Shown in pieces: positions 1 through 8,174 of a stretch of DNA of 64,000 nucleotides; positions within the stretch are counted from its first letter, which is position 1, and each line of letters begins with the position of its first letter. The position numbers and the translations under genes were made by a program. Origin of the DNA: Lutibacter sp. Hel_I_33_5 (GTDB taxonomy: Bacteria; Bacteroidota; Bacteroidia; Flavobacteriales; Flavobacteriaceae); contig NZ_VISM01000001.1 of the NCBI RefSeq assembly GCF_007827455.1, positions 969,501 through 1,033,500 of the forward strand. Direction: 5' to 3'. The notes under the pieces were generated by a model. That model saw only the letters and a list, made by a program, of their open reading frames with translations. It ran no database searches and was not told the DNA's origin.

Positions 1-592
1 GTAAATCCACCAAGACATCATACACACTTTTTTTATCTTCACCTTCTAAATAAGAAGCTGTATTTACTTCTAACTCCTGGTAAGAAATATCGAAGCCAGT
101 ATTTTGTATTGCAGGCGCAAACAAGACATTTAATTTTAATCCTGTAAAAGTTAAACACCTATTTATTACTTCTAAAATCGACTTATGATCTCGATAAAAG
201 TCGTTTGGTAATACTTGATTTTTTAATCGACCAATACCATCTGTAGCCACAAACTCTACAAAGAAATTTTTGTTTATAAAAGGCTCGCTAAATTGTTCTG
301 GTAATAAAAAACCAGTCCACAATACCTTTACATTTTGTGCATCTGTAATATCTTCTAAGTATATTTTAAAGCGAGTTTCTAAACCTGTAAACAAATGAAA
401 AAACACCCCTTCATCTGCAGAAGTAACCAACATATTAAATACTAATTCGCTAGTATTTAGATTCGCAAATTTATCATCTTGACCATTCCAAAGTAAACGC
501 GGAGACTCTACAGATGTATTTTCAAAAATCAACTGTCTACTATTTTCTATAGTATCTACAATTCTAATATTTAGTTTTTCCGCTTGATGCAT
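1..592 (-). CDS. Phage tail protein, partial (C-terminus beyond left edge)
   Basis: The frame starts with ATG at 592-590, sharing one base with the tape-measure stop (TAATG), and stays open to position 1, giving about 197 visible residues. It begins MHQAEKLNIRIVDTIENSRQ. Its place directly after the tape measure is that of a distal-tail or baseplate component in siphoviruses. I recognise no family motif; the sequence has beta-rich, aromatic character (for example FVEFVATDGIGRLKNQ). Distal tail or tail-tip hub protein is an inference from gene order only. Confidence 0.7.
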   Translation of the reverse strand, partial: MHQAEKLNIRIVDTIENSRQLIFENTSVESPRLLWNGQDDKFANLNTSELVFNMLVTSADEGVFFHLFTGLETRFKIYLEDITDAQNVKVLWTGFLLPEQFSEPFINKNFFVEFVATDGIGRLKNQVLPNDFYRDHKSILEVINRCLTFTGLKLNVLFAPAIQNTGFDISYQELEVNTASYLEGEDKKSVYDVLVDL

Positions 593-3159
593 TATCTTTT
601 TCTAGCGTTTCTTTTTTCTACCCTATCCAACATGATTTTAAACTTATCTCCACTAAAATCTATTGAAGGCATTAAATTAACTTCTACAGCACCACCACCA
701 GCAGCACCAAACATACCATGTAAGTTTTTTTGTTGGCGTTGGTTTAAAATCATTTCACCGCTATTAACTCTAGCAAATAACTTATCTCCTACCACCGAGT
801 TACCACCAACAACACCACCATTTGCAAAAGCACCTGCGTAATTATTATTACCAGAAGTAATACTAGCCGCACTACTTATTAATGTACCTATAGCTACTAA
901 TGCAATACCAGCAGCAATTGCAGTAAAAGGATTGGTAAAAGCAGCTTTAATAGCCAACATACCCACTCCAATTTCTATAGCCGCCTTACCCAATTGAACC
1001 GCTAAATCACCAATAGTTTTCATTAACCCACCAGCAATATCACCCATAGACAATGACCCATTTGCTAAGCCAGCAATCATTTCACCAAAACTAGACAATA
1101 CATTTACCGCCGTTGCAGAAACAACGTTCGACGTCTGTTCAGAAAAATCTATAAAACGGTTATTTATATTTGTAAGCGATGTATCAATGTTTTTTTCTTC
1201 TTCACTTAAACCATCCGCAATTCCTAAACCTGTTGCTTGCGGCCCTTTAGTTTTTAAACCATGATTTAATCCAACCGCAGTTGGTCTTTTTGCTTTACCA
1301 GAACTAACCGCTACACCAGTAGAAACAACTTTATTTTTAACCTTGTTGGCGGTAATTATTTTTAGTAATAAATCTTCTTCGCGCTGTAATTGCTGCAATT
1401 GCGCAGCATGAATACCATTTGAAACCTTACCGTATCCAACCTTCTCTAAAGTACGAACCCTTAAACGATCTTCTATAGTAACAGCATCAGCTTTTAACTG
1501 CTTTAATTTTTTAGCATCTTTAACTAATTTCTTTGCCTCAGAAATTTCTATATCTATTTTTTTAGATTGTATTTGTTGCAACTTAGATTGCGCGGCCTTT
1601 ACTTTTGCAGTTTCTAAAAGTTGTTTATTATATTTTTCGACTGCAACTCTAGCTAAATCCGTATTAATTGTTTCTAACGTTAAATGACCTAAGTATTTAG
1701 GTGAAATTTTATTTATTTCTTTTAACGCTTTTAATCGTTGAGCCTTAGAAACTCCCTCATGTTTAGCAATAGCCAACAGTTCCGTTAACTTCGCTTTTTC
1801 GTTTACAATAGACTTAGCAGCTGTATCATTTATTTGAACTAGTAAACTTTGTGTTTTAACTGTTTTTTCCGTTTCCTCTCTAAAAAAAACAAAATAACTA
1901 GCCGCCGCTGCAATTGCAACAGCTAACGCTCCAAATGGATTCGCAGCTATAATTGCCGTTAACTTTATAAAACCTGTTTGTAACAATAATACAGAAGCCC
2001 GTAAATAACCAAAAGAAGTAATTAAACCAGGTACAACAGTAGTCATTAATAAACCCAGCGCAACTAATAAAGGACCAATTGCCGCAGCAAAAGCACCGAA
2101 AACAACTATAGATTTCTTTGTTTCTGGTGATAATTCTCTAAAAGAATCTGCCAAACCACCAAAATACTTAGCAACTTTTCTAATACCAGGTGCTAAAACC
2201 TTGCCAAAAGAAATTGATAAACCCTCTATAGATGATTTTAAACGTAACATAGAACCCTCTAACGTATCTTCAACAATACTAGCCATCTGTTTAGCAGCAC
2301 CAGAAGAATTCGAGTAACTTTCCGCTAAGTCATCTGCTTTTTCTATATTTTCTGCCAAAACCGTAGCAACCGTAGCACCACGCTTACCAAACAACGAAAG
2401 CGCGGTTATGTTTTTATTTGCAGAATTATTAATTTTACTCAAAGCATCCCTAAAACTAAGACCACTTTTTGCAGCATCTAAAAAAACATTCCTCAAACCA
2501 GTACCCGCTGTGCTTGCGTCAATACCCGCATTTACCAATATAGATAAATAACCTGTTGCACTTGACAAGCTTTCACCAGCTGTCTTAGCTACAGGAGCTA
2601 AAACCCCCATTGCTGTTTTAAATTTCTCTAAATCTAAAGCAGATGAAGAAAAAGATTTAGCCATAACATCTACAACAAAACCTGTATCCGCTGCCGTTAA
2701 TCCAAAACCACGAATAGTTGAAGCAGCTACCGTAGCACTTCCAGCTAAATCCTCACCAGTAGCAATTGCTAAATCAATAGTAGCCTCTGTAGCTGCTAAA
2801 ATCTCAGTAGATGAAAAACCTAATTTTGACAAATTAAGCTGCAAACTAGCAACTTGTTTTGCAGAAAACTGAGTGGCCGAACCCAGATCTAAAGCATTAT
2901 CTTTTAAATCTGTAAAATCCTTTCCAGCCGCGCCACTAACAGCTTGAACCTTTGCCATTTCTTGTTCAAAATCCGAAAAGGTTTTTGAAGCAATTACACC
3001 CAAACCAACAATAGGCGCAGTTAAACCAACAGAAAGGTTTGAACCCATTTTCTGCATGTTTTTACCCATCTTGCTAATCTTACGATTAGCATTCTGCATA
3101 GAAGTCGAGAAGGACTTTAGATCTGCGGCAAATTTTATATTTATAGTAGCTAAACTCAC
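592..3159 (-). CDS. Phage tail tape measure protein
   Basis: 855 residues starting at GTG (3159-3157), which overlaps the TGA of the frameshifted chaperone extension (GTGA). An N-terminal helical part is followed by a TP901-type core (about 45-330, with ASKTFSDFEQEMAKVQAVSG). Hydrophobic helices lie around 350-430, a charged coiled coil around 480-600, and a glycine/alanine-rich hydrophobic stretch around 690-790. Tape measures fix tail length and pass DNA through the membrane. At 2.6 kb the gene predicts a tail of moderate length. It follows the tail chaperone genes, the canonical order. Confidence 0.93.
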   Translation of the reverse strand: MSLATINIKFAADLKSFSTSMQNANRKISKMGKNMQKMGSNLSVGLTAPIVGLGVIASKTFSDFEQEMAKVQAVSGAAGKDFTDLKDNALDLGSATQFSAKQVASLQLNLSKLGFSSTEILAATEATIDLAIATGEDLAGSATVAASTIRGFGLTAADTGFVVDVMAKSFSSSALDLEKFKTAMGVLAPVAKTAGESLSSATGYLSILVNAGIDASTAGTGLRNVFLDAAKSGLSFRDALSKINNSANKNITALSLFGKRGATVATVLAENIEKADDLAESYSNSSGAAKQMASIVEDTLEGSMLRLKSSIEGLSISFGKVLAPGIRKVAKYFGGLADSFRELSPETKKSIVVFGAFAAAIGPLLVALGLLMTTVVPGLITSFGYLRASVLLLQTGFIKLTAIIAANPFGALAVAIAAAASYFVFFREETEKTVKTQSLLVQINDTAAKSIVNEKAKLTELLAIAKHEGVSKAQRLKALKEINKISPKYLGHLTLETINTDLARVAVEKYNKQLLETAKVKAAQSKLQQIQSKKIDIEISEAKKLVKDAKKLKQLKADAVTIEDRLRVRTLEKVGYGKVSNGIHAAQLQQLQREEDLLLKIITANKVKNKVVSTGVAVSSGKAKRPTAVGLNHGLKTKGPQATGLGIADGLSEEEKNIDTSLTNINNRFIDFSEQTSNVVSATAVNVLSSFGEMIAGLANGSLSMGDIAGGLMKTIGDLAVQLGKAAIEIGVGMLAIKAAFTNPFTAIAAGIALVAIGTLISSAASITSGNNNYAGAFANGGVVGGNSVVGDKLFARVNSGEMILNQRQQKNLHGMFGAAGGGAVEVNLMPSIDFSGDKFKIMLDRVEKRNARKR

Positions 3160-3862
3160 GTAGTAGATTTCTTATTTTTATCGTATTCATCCCAAAAAGC
3201 ATCTTGTTCTTCTTGCGATATTGGTTGTTTTTCTTCTAGTTTAGATACTTGTTCTGAGTCCCAAGGAAACGGTAATACATCTGTTATTTTTAATTTTTCT
3301 GCACCACCAAAAGCAATTAAACTGCAATACATTTGCCAGCGAGAACGCTCCCAATCACTCTTATACTTATCTTCTTCTTTACGCCTGTACCCTTCTAAAA
3401 TATTATTAAACTGGCGTGGTTCTAAAAAATAAAACTCATCTATTTTTAACCCTATCTCTCCACAAGCAACTTGTTCTAATTCATCAAATGTTGGGTCAAA
3501 AACTTCTGCTTTCGACCCTTTTAGTTTCCCCTACTCTCTGGGTTTACTGGTTCTTTAATTTGCGATTTAGTAAATTCTGCAATTAGATTTTCCATAGCAT
3601 TTGGCGTTTTCATTACCGTATCTAAAACATCTTCTACAGAAAAATCATCTTCTGCACCCGCATTTAAAACAGCGCATTTAAAAAACTGTCCCAAAAAAGA
3701 ATATTGTTCAAAAGATGGATCTTCTAGCTTATCAAGCTTATATTTCTTAACCAACTTTCCAAAATCTGAAGGCTTACTATAATCGTAAAACTCTACAATT
3801 CTACGTGTTGCACCGAAGCCAAATTTTACTGGATATTTTTTACCGTTAATTGTTAAATGCAT
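3156..3862 (-). CDS. Tail assembly chaperone long form (gpG-T type) made by -1 frameshift
   Basis: A second open frame with no plausible start of its own runs from the end of the 113-residue chaperone to a TGA at 3158-3156. The shift at G GGA AAC (3530-3524), immediately before the TAA of the short form, enters this frame as CTA AAA GGG TCG. It adds about 122 residues (LKGSKAEVFDPTFDELEQV...) for a total near 235. This matches the G/GT arrangement of lambda, whose slippery site is G GGA AAG. The long form is expected to bridge the tape measure and tail tube subunits. The extension contains a basic/acidic helical stretch and Trp-rich segments. Confidence 0.85.
3521..3862 (-). CDS. Tail assembly chaperone short form (gpG type)
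   Basis: 113 residues starting MHLTINGKKYPVKFGFGATR, sitting between the tail tube gene and the tape measure, where tail chaperones are found. It ends in a TAA that directly follows a slippery heptamer, so most ribosomes should make this short form and a minority the long one. It probably coats the tape measure during tail assembly. Identification rests on position, size and the frameshift architecture, not on a motif. Confidence 0.85.
   Translation of the reverse strand: MHLTINGKKYPVKFGFGATRRIVEFYDYSKPSDFGKLVKKYKLDKLEDPSFEQYSFLGQFFKCAVLNAGAEDDFSVEDVLDTVMKTPNAMENLIAEFTKSQIKEPVNPESRGN
3524..3530 (-). other. Programmed -1 ribosomal frameshift site (G GGA AAC)
   Basis: Read on the minus strand the heptamer is GGGAAAC, phased G GGA AAC in the zero frame and followed at once by TAA. 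It fits X XXY YYZ exactly. After tandem slippage the tRNAs re-pair on GGG and AAA, and the next codon is CTA in the long open frame that lacks a start. A downstream stimulatory structure was not folded here. Confidence 0.85.
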
Positions 3863-3865
3863 GGA

Positions 3866-4270
3866 TTAAGCGTTTGTTGCAAAAGTTGGCTCGCCAATTC
3901 CTTTAATAGAAAAATCATAAGTAACCTTTTCTTTGTTAGCAGATTTAATTGTTAAAGACTCATAATAACCATTACCAGAAATAGCCATGTTGCCAGCAAC
4001 CCCATCAGTCATTTCTAACGCAGCTAATTGCTTAGCTTTCATCGCATCCGCTAAATCTTTTATACCTAACTCACCCGCACCCTCTGGATTATCAGCAATA
4101 CCGCTACCAGACATAGACCATTCTAAATCTTGTGGATTATAATTTTTTCCAACTATATCTTTTGTCGCTAATTCTTGCATAGCAACATTCATAGAAATAT
4201 TACACTCAATTTCGTGCTTAAATGTTTTTGTTCCCGATTTAATTCGCATTTTTCCTTCGTATGCTAACAT
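3866..4270 (-). CDS. Major tail tube protein
   Basis: 134 residues beginning MLAYEGKMRIKSGTKTFKHE, with beta-strand-rich sequence and an internal MSGSGIADNP region of the kind found in TP901-1/HK97-type tube proteins. It lies between the DUF3168-like tail terminator and the tail chaperone, the usual place. It is predicted to form stacked hexameric rings of the non-contractile tail. Its start lies 7 bases after the preceding stop. Confidence 0.8.
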   Translation of the reverse strand: MLAYEGKMRIKSGTKTFKHEIECNISMNVAMQELATKDIVGKNYNPQDLEWSMSGSGIADNPEGAGELGIKDLADAMKAKQLAALEMTDGVAGNMAISGNGYYESLTIKSANKEKVTYDFSIKGIGEPTFATNA

Positions 4271-4277
4271 GACTTTC

Positions 4278-4637
4278 TTATTTTAAAATGTTAAATATTT
4301 GTTCTGTATAAATTATATTTTCTTCTGTGTATTTAGGTGTTCCGCTTACCTGTCTGTATTGTTCTGTACTAACACCTAATGCCGCGGTTACTTGATCTGC
4401 TATTGCCAAACTATCATCATATTTTTTAGCCCAACTTTCGGTAATTAATTGAAACTGTATAGCATTATCTTTAGATTCTGTTCCTTGATACCTTACAAAA
4501 TAAGTTACAAACGCATCGCCATCTTTTTCTTCTGCTATTAAAGGCCTTACGCCTTTAACTCCATTATCTAACAAAGCTGTTAAGCCACTAAACGTGCTTA
4601 AATCACTATAAACTTTACTTGATATTGCTACTAACAT
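4278..4637 (-). CDS. Tail terminator / tail completion protein (DUF3168-like)
   Basis: 119 residues. The layout, an N-terminal helix, 'FVTYFVRYQGTESKD' and a later C-terminal strand ending IYTEQIFNILK, resembles DUF3168 tail completion proteins, which cap the tail tube and join it to the head. The ATG abuts the previous stop (TAAATG). Assignment is by length, pattern and position between the HK97 gp10-like gene and the tail tube gene. Confidence 0.7.
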   Translation of the reverse strand: MLVAISSKVYSDLSTFSGLTALLDNGVKGVRPLIAEEKDGDAFVTYFVRYQGTESKDNAIQFQLITESWAKKYDDSLAIADQVTAALGVSTEQYRQVSGTPKYTEENIIYTEQIFNILK

Positions 4638-5144
4638 TTATAATCTATCTATTGCTTTTTGTATGTACTTAGTAATCTTACTTTCTGCTGCTGCAGTAAC
4701 CAATCCTTTTGTTTGGTTATATGCTTTATCCATAAATGGATTCGACTTTATATTTTTTGTTCCTCTAAGAATAAACTGTCTTAAATAGAAACCACCATAT
4801 TTCTTTTTACCACCAATCGAAATATCTCTTGCTCTTACAACTAGCATCGGGTTTTTTGCCTTGGTTAACATTTTTTTACCAATACTTTTTTTACCCATTC
4901 CAGCAGTATAATTTTCTTCTACTACCGTTTTTCTTACTTGACGTTTTTTTCTTGAATAACTTTTACCGTTTACTTTAATATCTGAGGCACTTGGCGTTAA
5001 TTGTTTTGCTGCTTTTACAGTTGGATTTGCTACTTGACCTAATATTTTACGGACTTCTCTACTCTTTACTTTATCGTTAGTTAGGTTTTTAAGTTTTTTT
5101 TCTAACTCATTAAACCCTGTAATTTCTACTAACGACTTACTCAC
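4638..5144 (-). CDS. HK97 gp10-like neck / tail-joining protein
   Basis: 168 residues from a GTG start (5144-5142) that overlaps the previous stop by 8 bases. It is very lysine-rich (pI clearly basic) and contains the pattern 'ELEKKLKNL...VANPTVKAAKQLTP' typical of HK97 gp10/minor tail proteins, which start with a helix and carry a conserved basic region. It is predicted to sit at the neck between connector and tail terminator. Confidence 0.72.
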   Translation of the reverse strand: MSKSLVEITGFNELEKKLKNLTNDKVKSREVRKILGQVANPTVKAAKQLTPSASDIKVNGKSYSRKKRQVRKTVVEENYTAGMGKKSIGKKMLTKAKNPMLVVRARDISIGGKKKYGGFYLRQFILRGTKNIKSNPFMDKAYNQTKGLVTAAAESKITKYIQKAIDRL

Positions 5145-5475
5145 GTCTTAATGTTTTTATTGATAAATACCTCTTTGGTATTTTATCTATTACTGATATT
5201 ATTTGATATTCCAACCCTTCATCATCTACCACCATCATATCATTTATTTTTCCTTTTGTTAGTGCTTTATCATACCTAACAATAAATTCGGTAGTTATTA
5301 AAAATCGAATTTTACCATCTTCTTCTTCATTACCTCGTAGATCAATTTGCTTTGCTCTACAACTTTTAAACAACTCTATTGTATCTACTGGCGCACCTGT
5401 TGGCGATTGTGTAGAAGTCTTTTTTTTGATTTCTATACGTACATTTAATTCACCAGGAAATACACTATTTTTCAT
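5137..5475 (-). CDS. Phage head closure / head-tail joining protein (SPP1 gp16-like)
   Basis: 112 residues: 'GELNVRIEIKKKTSTQSPTG' at the start, then a strand-rich OB-like domain with 'TTEFIVRYDKAL' and 'EYQIISVIDKIPKRYLSI'. These are hallmarks of the head-tail joining family (TIGR01563-like; typical opening is 'L..RI.I......D..G'). It is predicted to close the capsid portal after packaging. It overlaps both neighbours by about 10 bases, so translational coupling is likely. Confidence 0.82.
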   Translation of the reverse strand: MKNSVFPGELNVRIEIKKKTSTQSPTGAPVDTIELFKSCRAKQIDLRGNEEEDGKIRFLITTEFIVRYDKALTKGKINDMMVVDDEGLEYQIISVIDKIPKRYLSIKTLRRE

Positions 5476-6034
5476 CTACTTTATAATATCTATACGATTG
5501 AAAAATAACGTCTGCAGTTGTGTTTTTTTCTTTTACCGTTGTACCTCTAACTTCATAAAAATCTGTAATCAATAACATAATTGCCTTGATTAAATCTTTT
5601 GGTTTTTTAGTATATCCACAGGTTACTTTAAACGATACTGCATCTGGTGTAAACGCTTTTACCTTTGGAAGCGTAACACCTTCTGTATAACAGATTCTGT
5701 TTTCGAAATCATCTACGGTATTTAAACTATAACTATCTGCAGATAATGTTTGTACATTACCTTCTTCATCTTTGTAGGTAAACTCATCTAACGACTTAAT
5801 TTTTTGATACCCAAACGATAATACATCAGCAAAATCTACTCCTGTAATTTGATATTTAGCTTCTGTAATAATAGTATTGGTTGCACGTTCTGCATAAGCA
5901 ATTGCCGCATCAATACAATCTTGAATTAAATCGTCATCTTCTGTAAAAGAAGTTTCTATATTTAATTGTTTTTTTGCCTTTGCCTTGGTTATTAACTCAG
6001 TTGGCGTATGTGCTACATCTATTATTCTAGCCAT
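5465..6034 (-). CDS. Head-tail connector / DNA packaging protein (gp6-like)
   Basis: 189 residues. The N-terminal helices with 'KKQLNIETSFTEDDDLIQDCIDAAIAYAERATN' match the HK97 gp6-type connector pattern (AK..L..D...DD.LI...I..A..Y.E...). A C-terminal segment has 'KAIMLLITDFYEVRG'. It is predicted to form a ring beneath the portal. It overlaps the head closure gene by 11 bases. Confidence 0.85.
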   Translation of the reverse strand: MARIIDVAHTPTELITKAKAKKQLNIETSFTEDDDLIQDCIDAAIAYAERATNTIITEAKYQITGVDFADVLSFGYQKIKSLDEFTYKDEEGNVQTLSADSYSLNTVDDFENRICYTEGVTLPKVKAFTPDAVSFKVTCGYTKKPKDLIKAIMLLITDFYEVRGTTVKEKNTTADVIFQSYRYYKVDEK

Positions 6035-6038
6035 GATA

Positions 6039-6200
6039 TTATTTTACAAATTCTGCGTATTTATCTTCTACTAGTTCTTCTGCTAATGCCTTTGGATATG
6101 ATACCACATCACCAACATTTGCTGATAAAAAATATTTACCAGCTACTGGTAATAAAATTTTTATCTTTAATCCTTTAGACTTATTTACTTGCTTTGCCAT
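6039..6200 (-). CDS. Small phage structural-module protein, unknown
   Basis: 53 residues from the ATG at 6200-6198 (MAKQVNKSKGLKIKILLPVA). An upstream in-frame ATG at 6248 would run through the capsid-gene terminator hairpin, so the shorter start is preferred. The pattern 'KGLKIKILLPVAGKYFLSANVGDVVSYPKALAEELVEDKYAEFV' is what small proteins between capsid and connector often look like (a beta hairpin and a helix ending in 'L...G.AE'). It may be a head-decoration or connector accessory protein; the function is not established. Confidence 0.65.
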   Translation of the reverse strand: MAKQVNKSKGLKIKILLPVAGKYFLSANVGDVVSYPKALAEELVEDKYAEFVK

Positions 6201-6212
6201 TTTTTGTTTTTT

Positions 6213-6245
6213 AAAAAAAAGCCTGCCATTTTTAACAGGCTTTTT
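6213..6245 (-). terminator. Intrinsic terminator after major capsid gene
   Basis: On the minus strand AAAAAGCCTG and CAGGCTTTTT form a 10-bp stem around a 10-base loop and are followed by a T run. It lies about 35 bases past the capsid stop codon. It would attenuate read-through so that capsid protein is made in excess over connector and tail genes. Confidence 0.8.
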
Positions 6246-6279
6246 CAATTAACCAATAATCAAATTATGAAAACAATTA

Positions 6280-7542
6280 CTATAACGTCATCACTTTATT
6301 TACTGCAAATGCTTTTTCATTTGCTACTGCTACATCAGAAAAACCTTCTATAATTAATCTAACATTAGAAGAAGCTGCCTGCGTGTAAGGATCTACCATA
6401 ATAGAAATAGAACCCCAGTAACCTACTGTTAACTGATTCCAATCTCCAAAAATTAATGGATGTTTGTTTGTATCTAGCGTTGGAACTAAAGTGCTTGCTA
6501 AATAATTATAACCGTTTAACTCTTTACCATCTGTTAAGAAAATACCAGAACCTGCATCTATCTTAGTAGTTTTTAAAGAAGCTCTTAACTTAGTGTCCGA
6601 TAAATAACCTCTTGATACAGATGTACCATTTGCATCATCTACTAAACCTTCTAAAGCAACTACCGTATTATATGTTCCTACACCTGCAGTTGTATTTATA
6701 TTTGTAGTAATTAAATCTAACAAACCAGTTGGCGCAGCACCACCAGAGCCAGAAATTGCGTTTTGCATTACAGCGTTACCGTATGCTATATTTATTTGCT
6801 CTATAATATAAGCTTCAATATCAAAAGAAGTCTGAGCTAATAATTTTTTTGAAATATCTACAACCCCAGAACATCTTTTCGGCTTTAATGTAGGACCAGA
6901 AAAACTTACATCTGTTGGATTAACAGGCGCGTTTTCTGCTGCATAACTAAAAGTGAAAGCACCAGAAGTTGGTAACGGAACATCACCCACTAAACCACTC
7001 ATAACATTAACACCTAAAGATTCAATTGCTATTTTTGGTTGTAACGGCCTAATTAATTGCGGTGTACTAGCAACTAAAACACCACCTTTTGCACCAGAAG
7101 ATCCATCTACATTTTGGTTTCTGTTTTCCATTGGCATTGATAACACTAAACCTTCTTTTGTCTCCAAGCCTTGGTTACGCATTTCTTCTTGCGTTTGATC
7201 ATGCAAATCTTTTTCTGCACCAACCAAAGATTTACCGTTTGCTAAGTTTCTTAATCCTTTAAGCAAAGAAAAACGCTCCGCTTTTTTAGGACCATGAATT
7301 ACAGGCGCGCCAATAGTTCCGCCAGATTTAGACCTAGCCGCTTGGTTTGCTTCAAACTTTTCTACTCTTGCAATATCCACATCAAATGCTTCTACTTCTA
7401 CCTGTAACGCATCAAACCTTACAGTTTCAGCATCCGTTAAATTTCTTTCACCTTCTGCTCTACCTTTTGCAGCATTCATAATTACTTCTTGTGCGTCAAT
7501 TTTAGAAGCACGTTCTTGTTTTAACTCTGTTGAATTTTTCAT
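6280..7542 (-). CDS. Major capsid protein, HK97 fold
   Basis: 420 residues. The N-terminal 70 residues are a charged coiled coil ('ERNLTDAETVRFDALQVEVE'), the delta/scaffold region normally cut off by the prohead protease. The rest has HK97 features: 'IRPLQPKIAIESLGVNVMSG', 'DVPLPTSGAFTFSYAAENAP', 'RCSGVVDISKKLLAQTSFDIE' style helix, an 'AISGSGGAAPTGLL' glycine loop and a C-terminal 'VDPYTQAASSNVRL'. The protease gene lies 2 bases upstream in the operon, the standard HK97 pairing. A strong terminator follows. Confidence 0.95.
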   Translation of the reverse strand: MKNSTELKQERASKIDAQEVIMNAAKGRAEGERNLTDAETVRFDALQVEVEAFDVDIARVEKFEANQAARSKSGGTIGAPVIHGPKKAERFSLLKGLRNLANGKSLVGAEKDLHDQTQEEMRNQGLETKEGLVLSMPMENRNQNVDGSSGAKGGVLVASTPQLIRPLQPKIAIESLGVNVMSGLVGDVPLPTSGAFTFSYAAENAPVNPTDVSFSGPTLKPKRCSGVVDISKKLLAQTSFDIEAYIIEQINIAYGNAVMQNAISGSGGAAPTGLLDLITTNINTTAGVGTYNTVVALEGLVDDANGTSVSRGYLSDTKLRASLKTTKIDAGSGIFLTDGKELNGYNYLASTLVPTLDTNKHPLIFGDWNQLTVGYWGSISIMVDPYTQAASSNVRLIIEGFSDVAVANEKAFAVNKVMTL

Positions 7543-7544
7543 TT

Positions 7545-8174
7545 TTAAATTCTATTTTTATTAATTACTATTTGTGCTTCTTCAACACTTCTATTTTCGT
7601 TAACTTTTATTTCTTCCTGCTCTACAACAGAAACATCAACAACTAATGCTGTTCTAATTTCTTCTAATGTTTGCGCGTTTCTTTTGTGCGCTTCTGGGTT
7701 TGCTCCCACAGACACTACAGACCATTCTACTAATTCTGCTCTATCGAAATAAAGCACATCTGCATTTTCACCTGCTTTTTCATCGCCATAATGAGCGTCT
7801 AAAATTCTAGCACCTACAGAAGCCATTTTTAAGGTTCCGTTTTGTACTTTTCTAAATATTTTATCGGCCTTTGGATTTACATCGGCTTCTTCAAAAGTTA
7901 CTCTACCAATCAATTTTCCATCTTCAATTCTAAGCGTAGAAACACCAATTAAATCATCTGGATTATCTGTAGAACTTCTATGCTGATAACACACCACAGG
8001 GTTTTGTAAATACCTTTTTAAATCCCAACCATCCATTTTAAAAACAGTACCATAAGAATCTATTGCTTCACTAGAAATAACAAAATCTACTTGTCTATTT
8101 TCAATCATTTCTGCAGTTGTCTCTCTAACAAAAGCATCTCTAACAACTACCTTATTTATATCTTGCTTATTCAT
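7545..8174 (-). CDS. HK97 family prohead protease (peptidase U35)
   Basis: 209 residues. Visible family features: 'FVISSEAIDSYGTVFKMDGWDL', the His motif 'NPVVCYQHRSSTDNPDDLIG' (catalytic His in YQH) and the Ser motif 'KMASVGARI' (catalytic Ser), followed by 'ELVEWSVVSVGANPEA'. It matures the capsid by removing the delta domain. The C-terminal tail after about residue 165 is acidic and variable. It overlaps the portal gene by 8 bases. Confidence 0.95.
   Translation of the reverse strand: MNKQDINKVVVRDAFVRETTAEMIENRQVDFVISSEAIDSYGTVFKMDGWDLKRYLQNPVVCYQHRSSTDNPDDLIGVSTLRIEDGKLIGRVTFEEADVNPKADKIFRKVQNGTLKMASVGARILDAHYGDEKAGENADVLYFDRAELVEWSVVSVGANPEAHKRNAQTLEEIRTALVVDVSVVEQEEIKVNENRSVEEAQIVINKNRI

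Noticed and set aside
584..841. 85-codon rightward frame within the tape measure end
   Set aside because: Antisense to clear coding sequence; no leader.
6201..6248. Longer start for the small gene at 6039
   Set aside because: The extra 16 residues are encoded by the capsid terminator hairpin; ATG 6200 is preferable.
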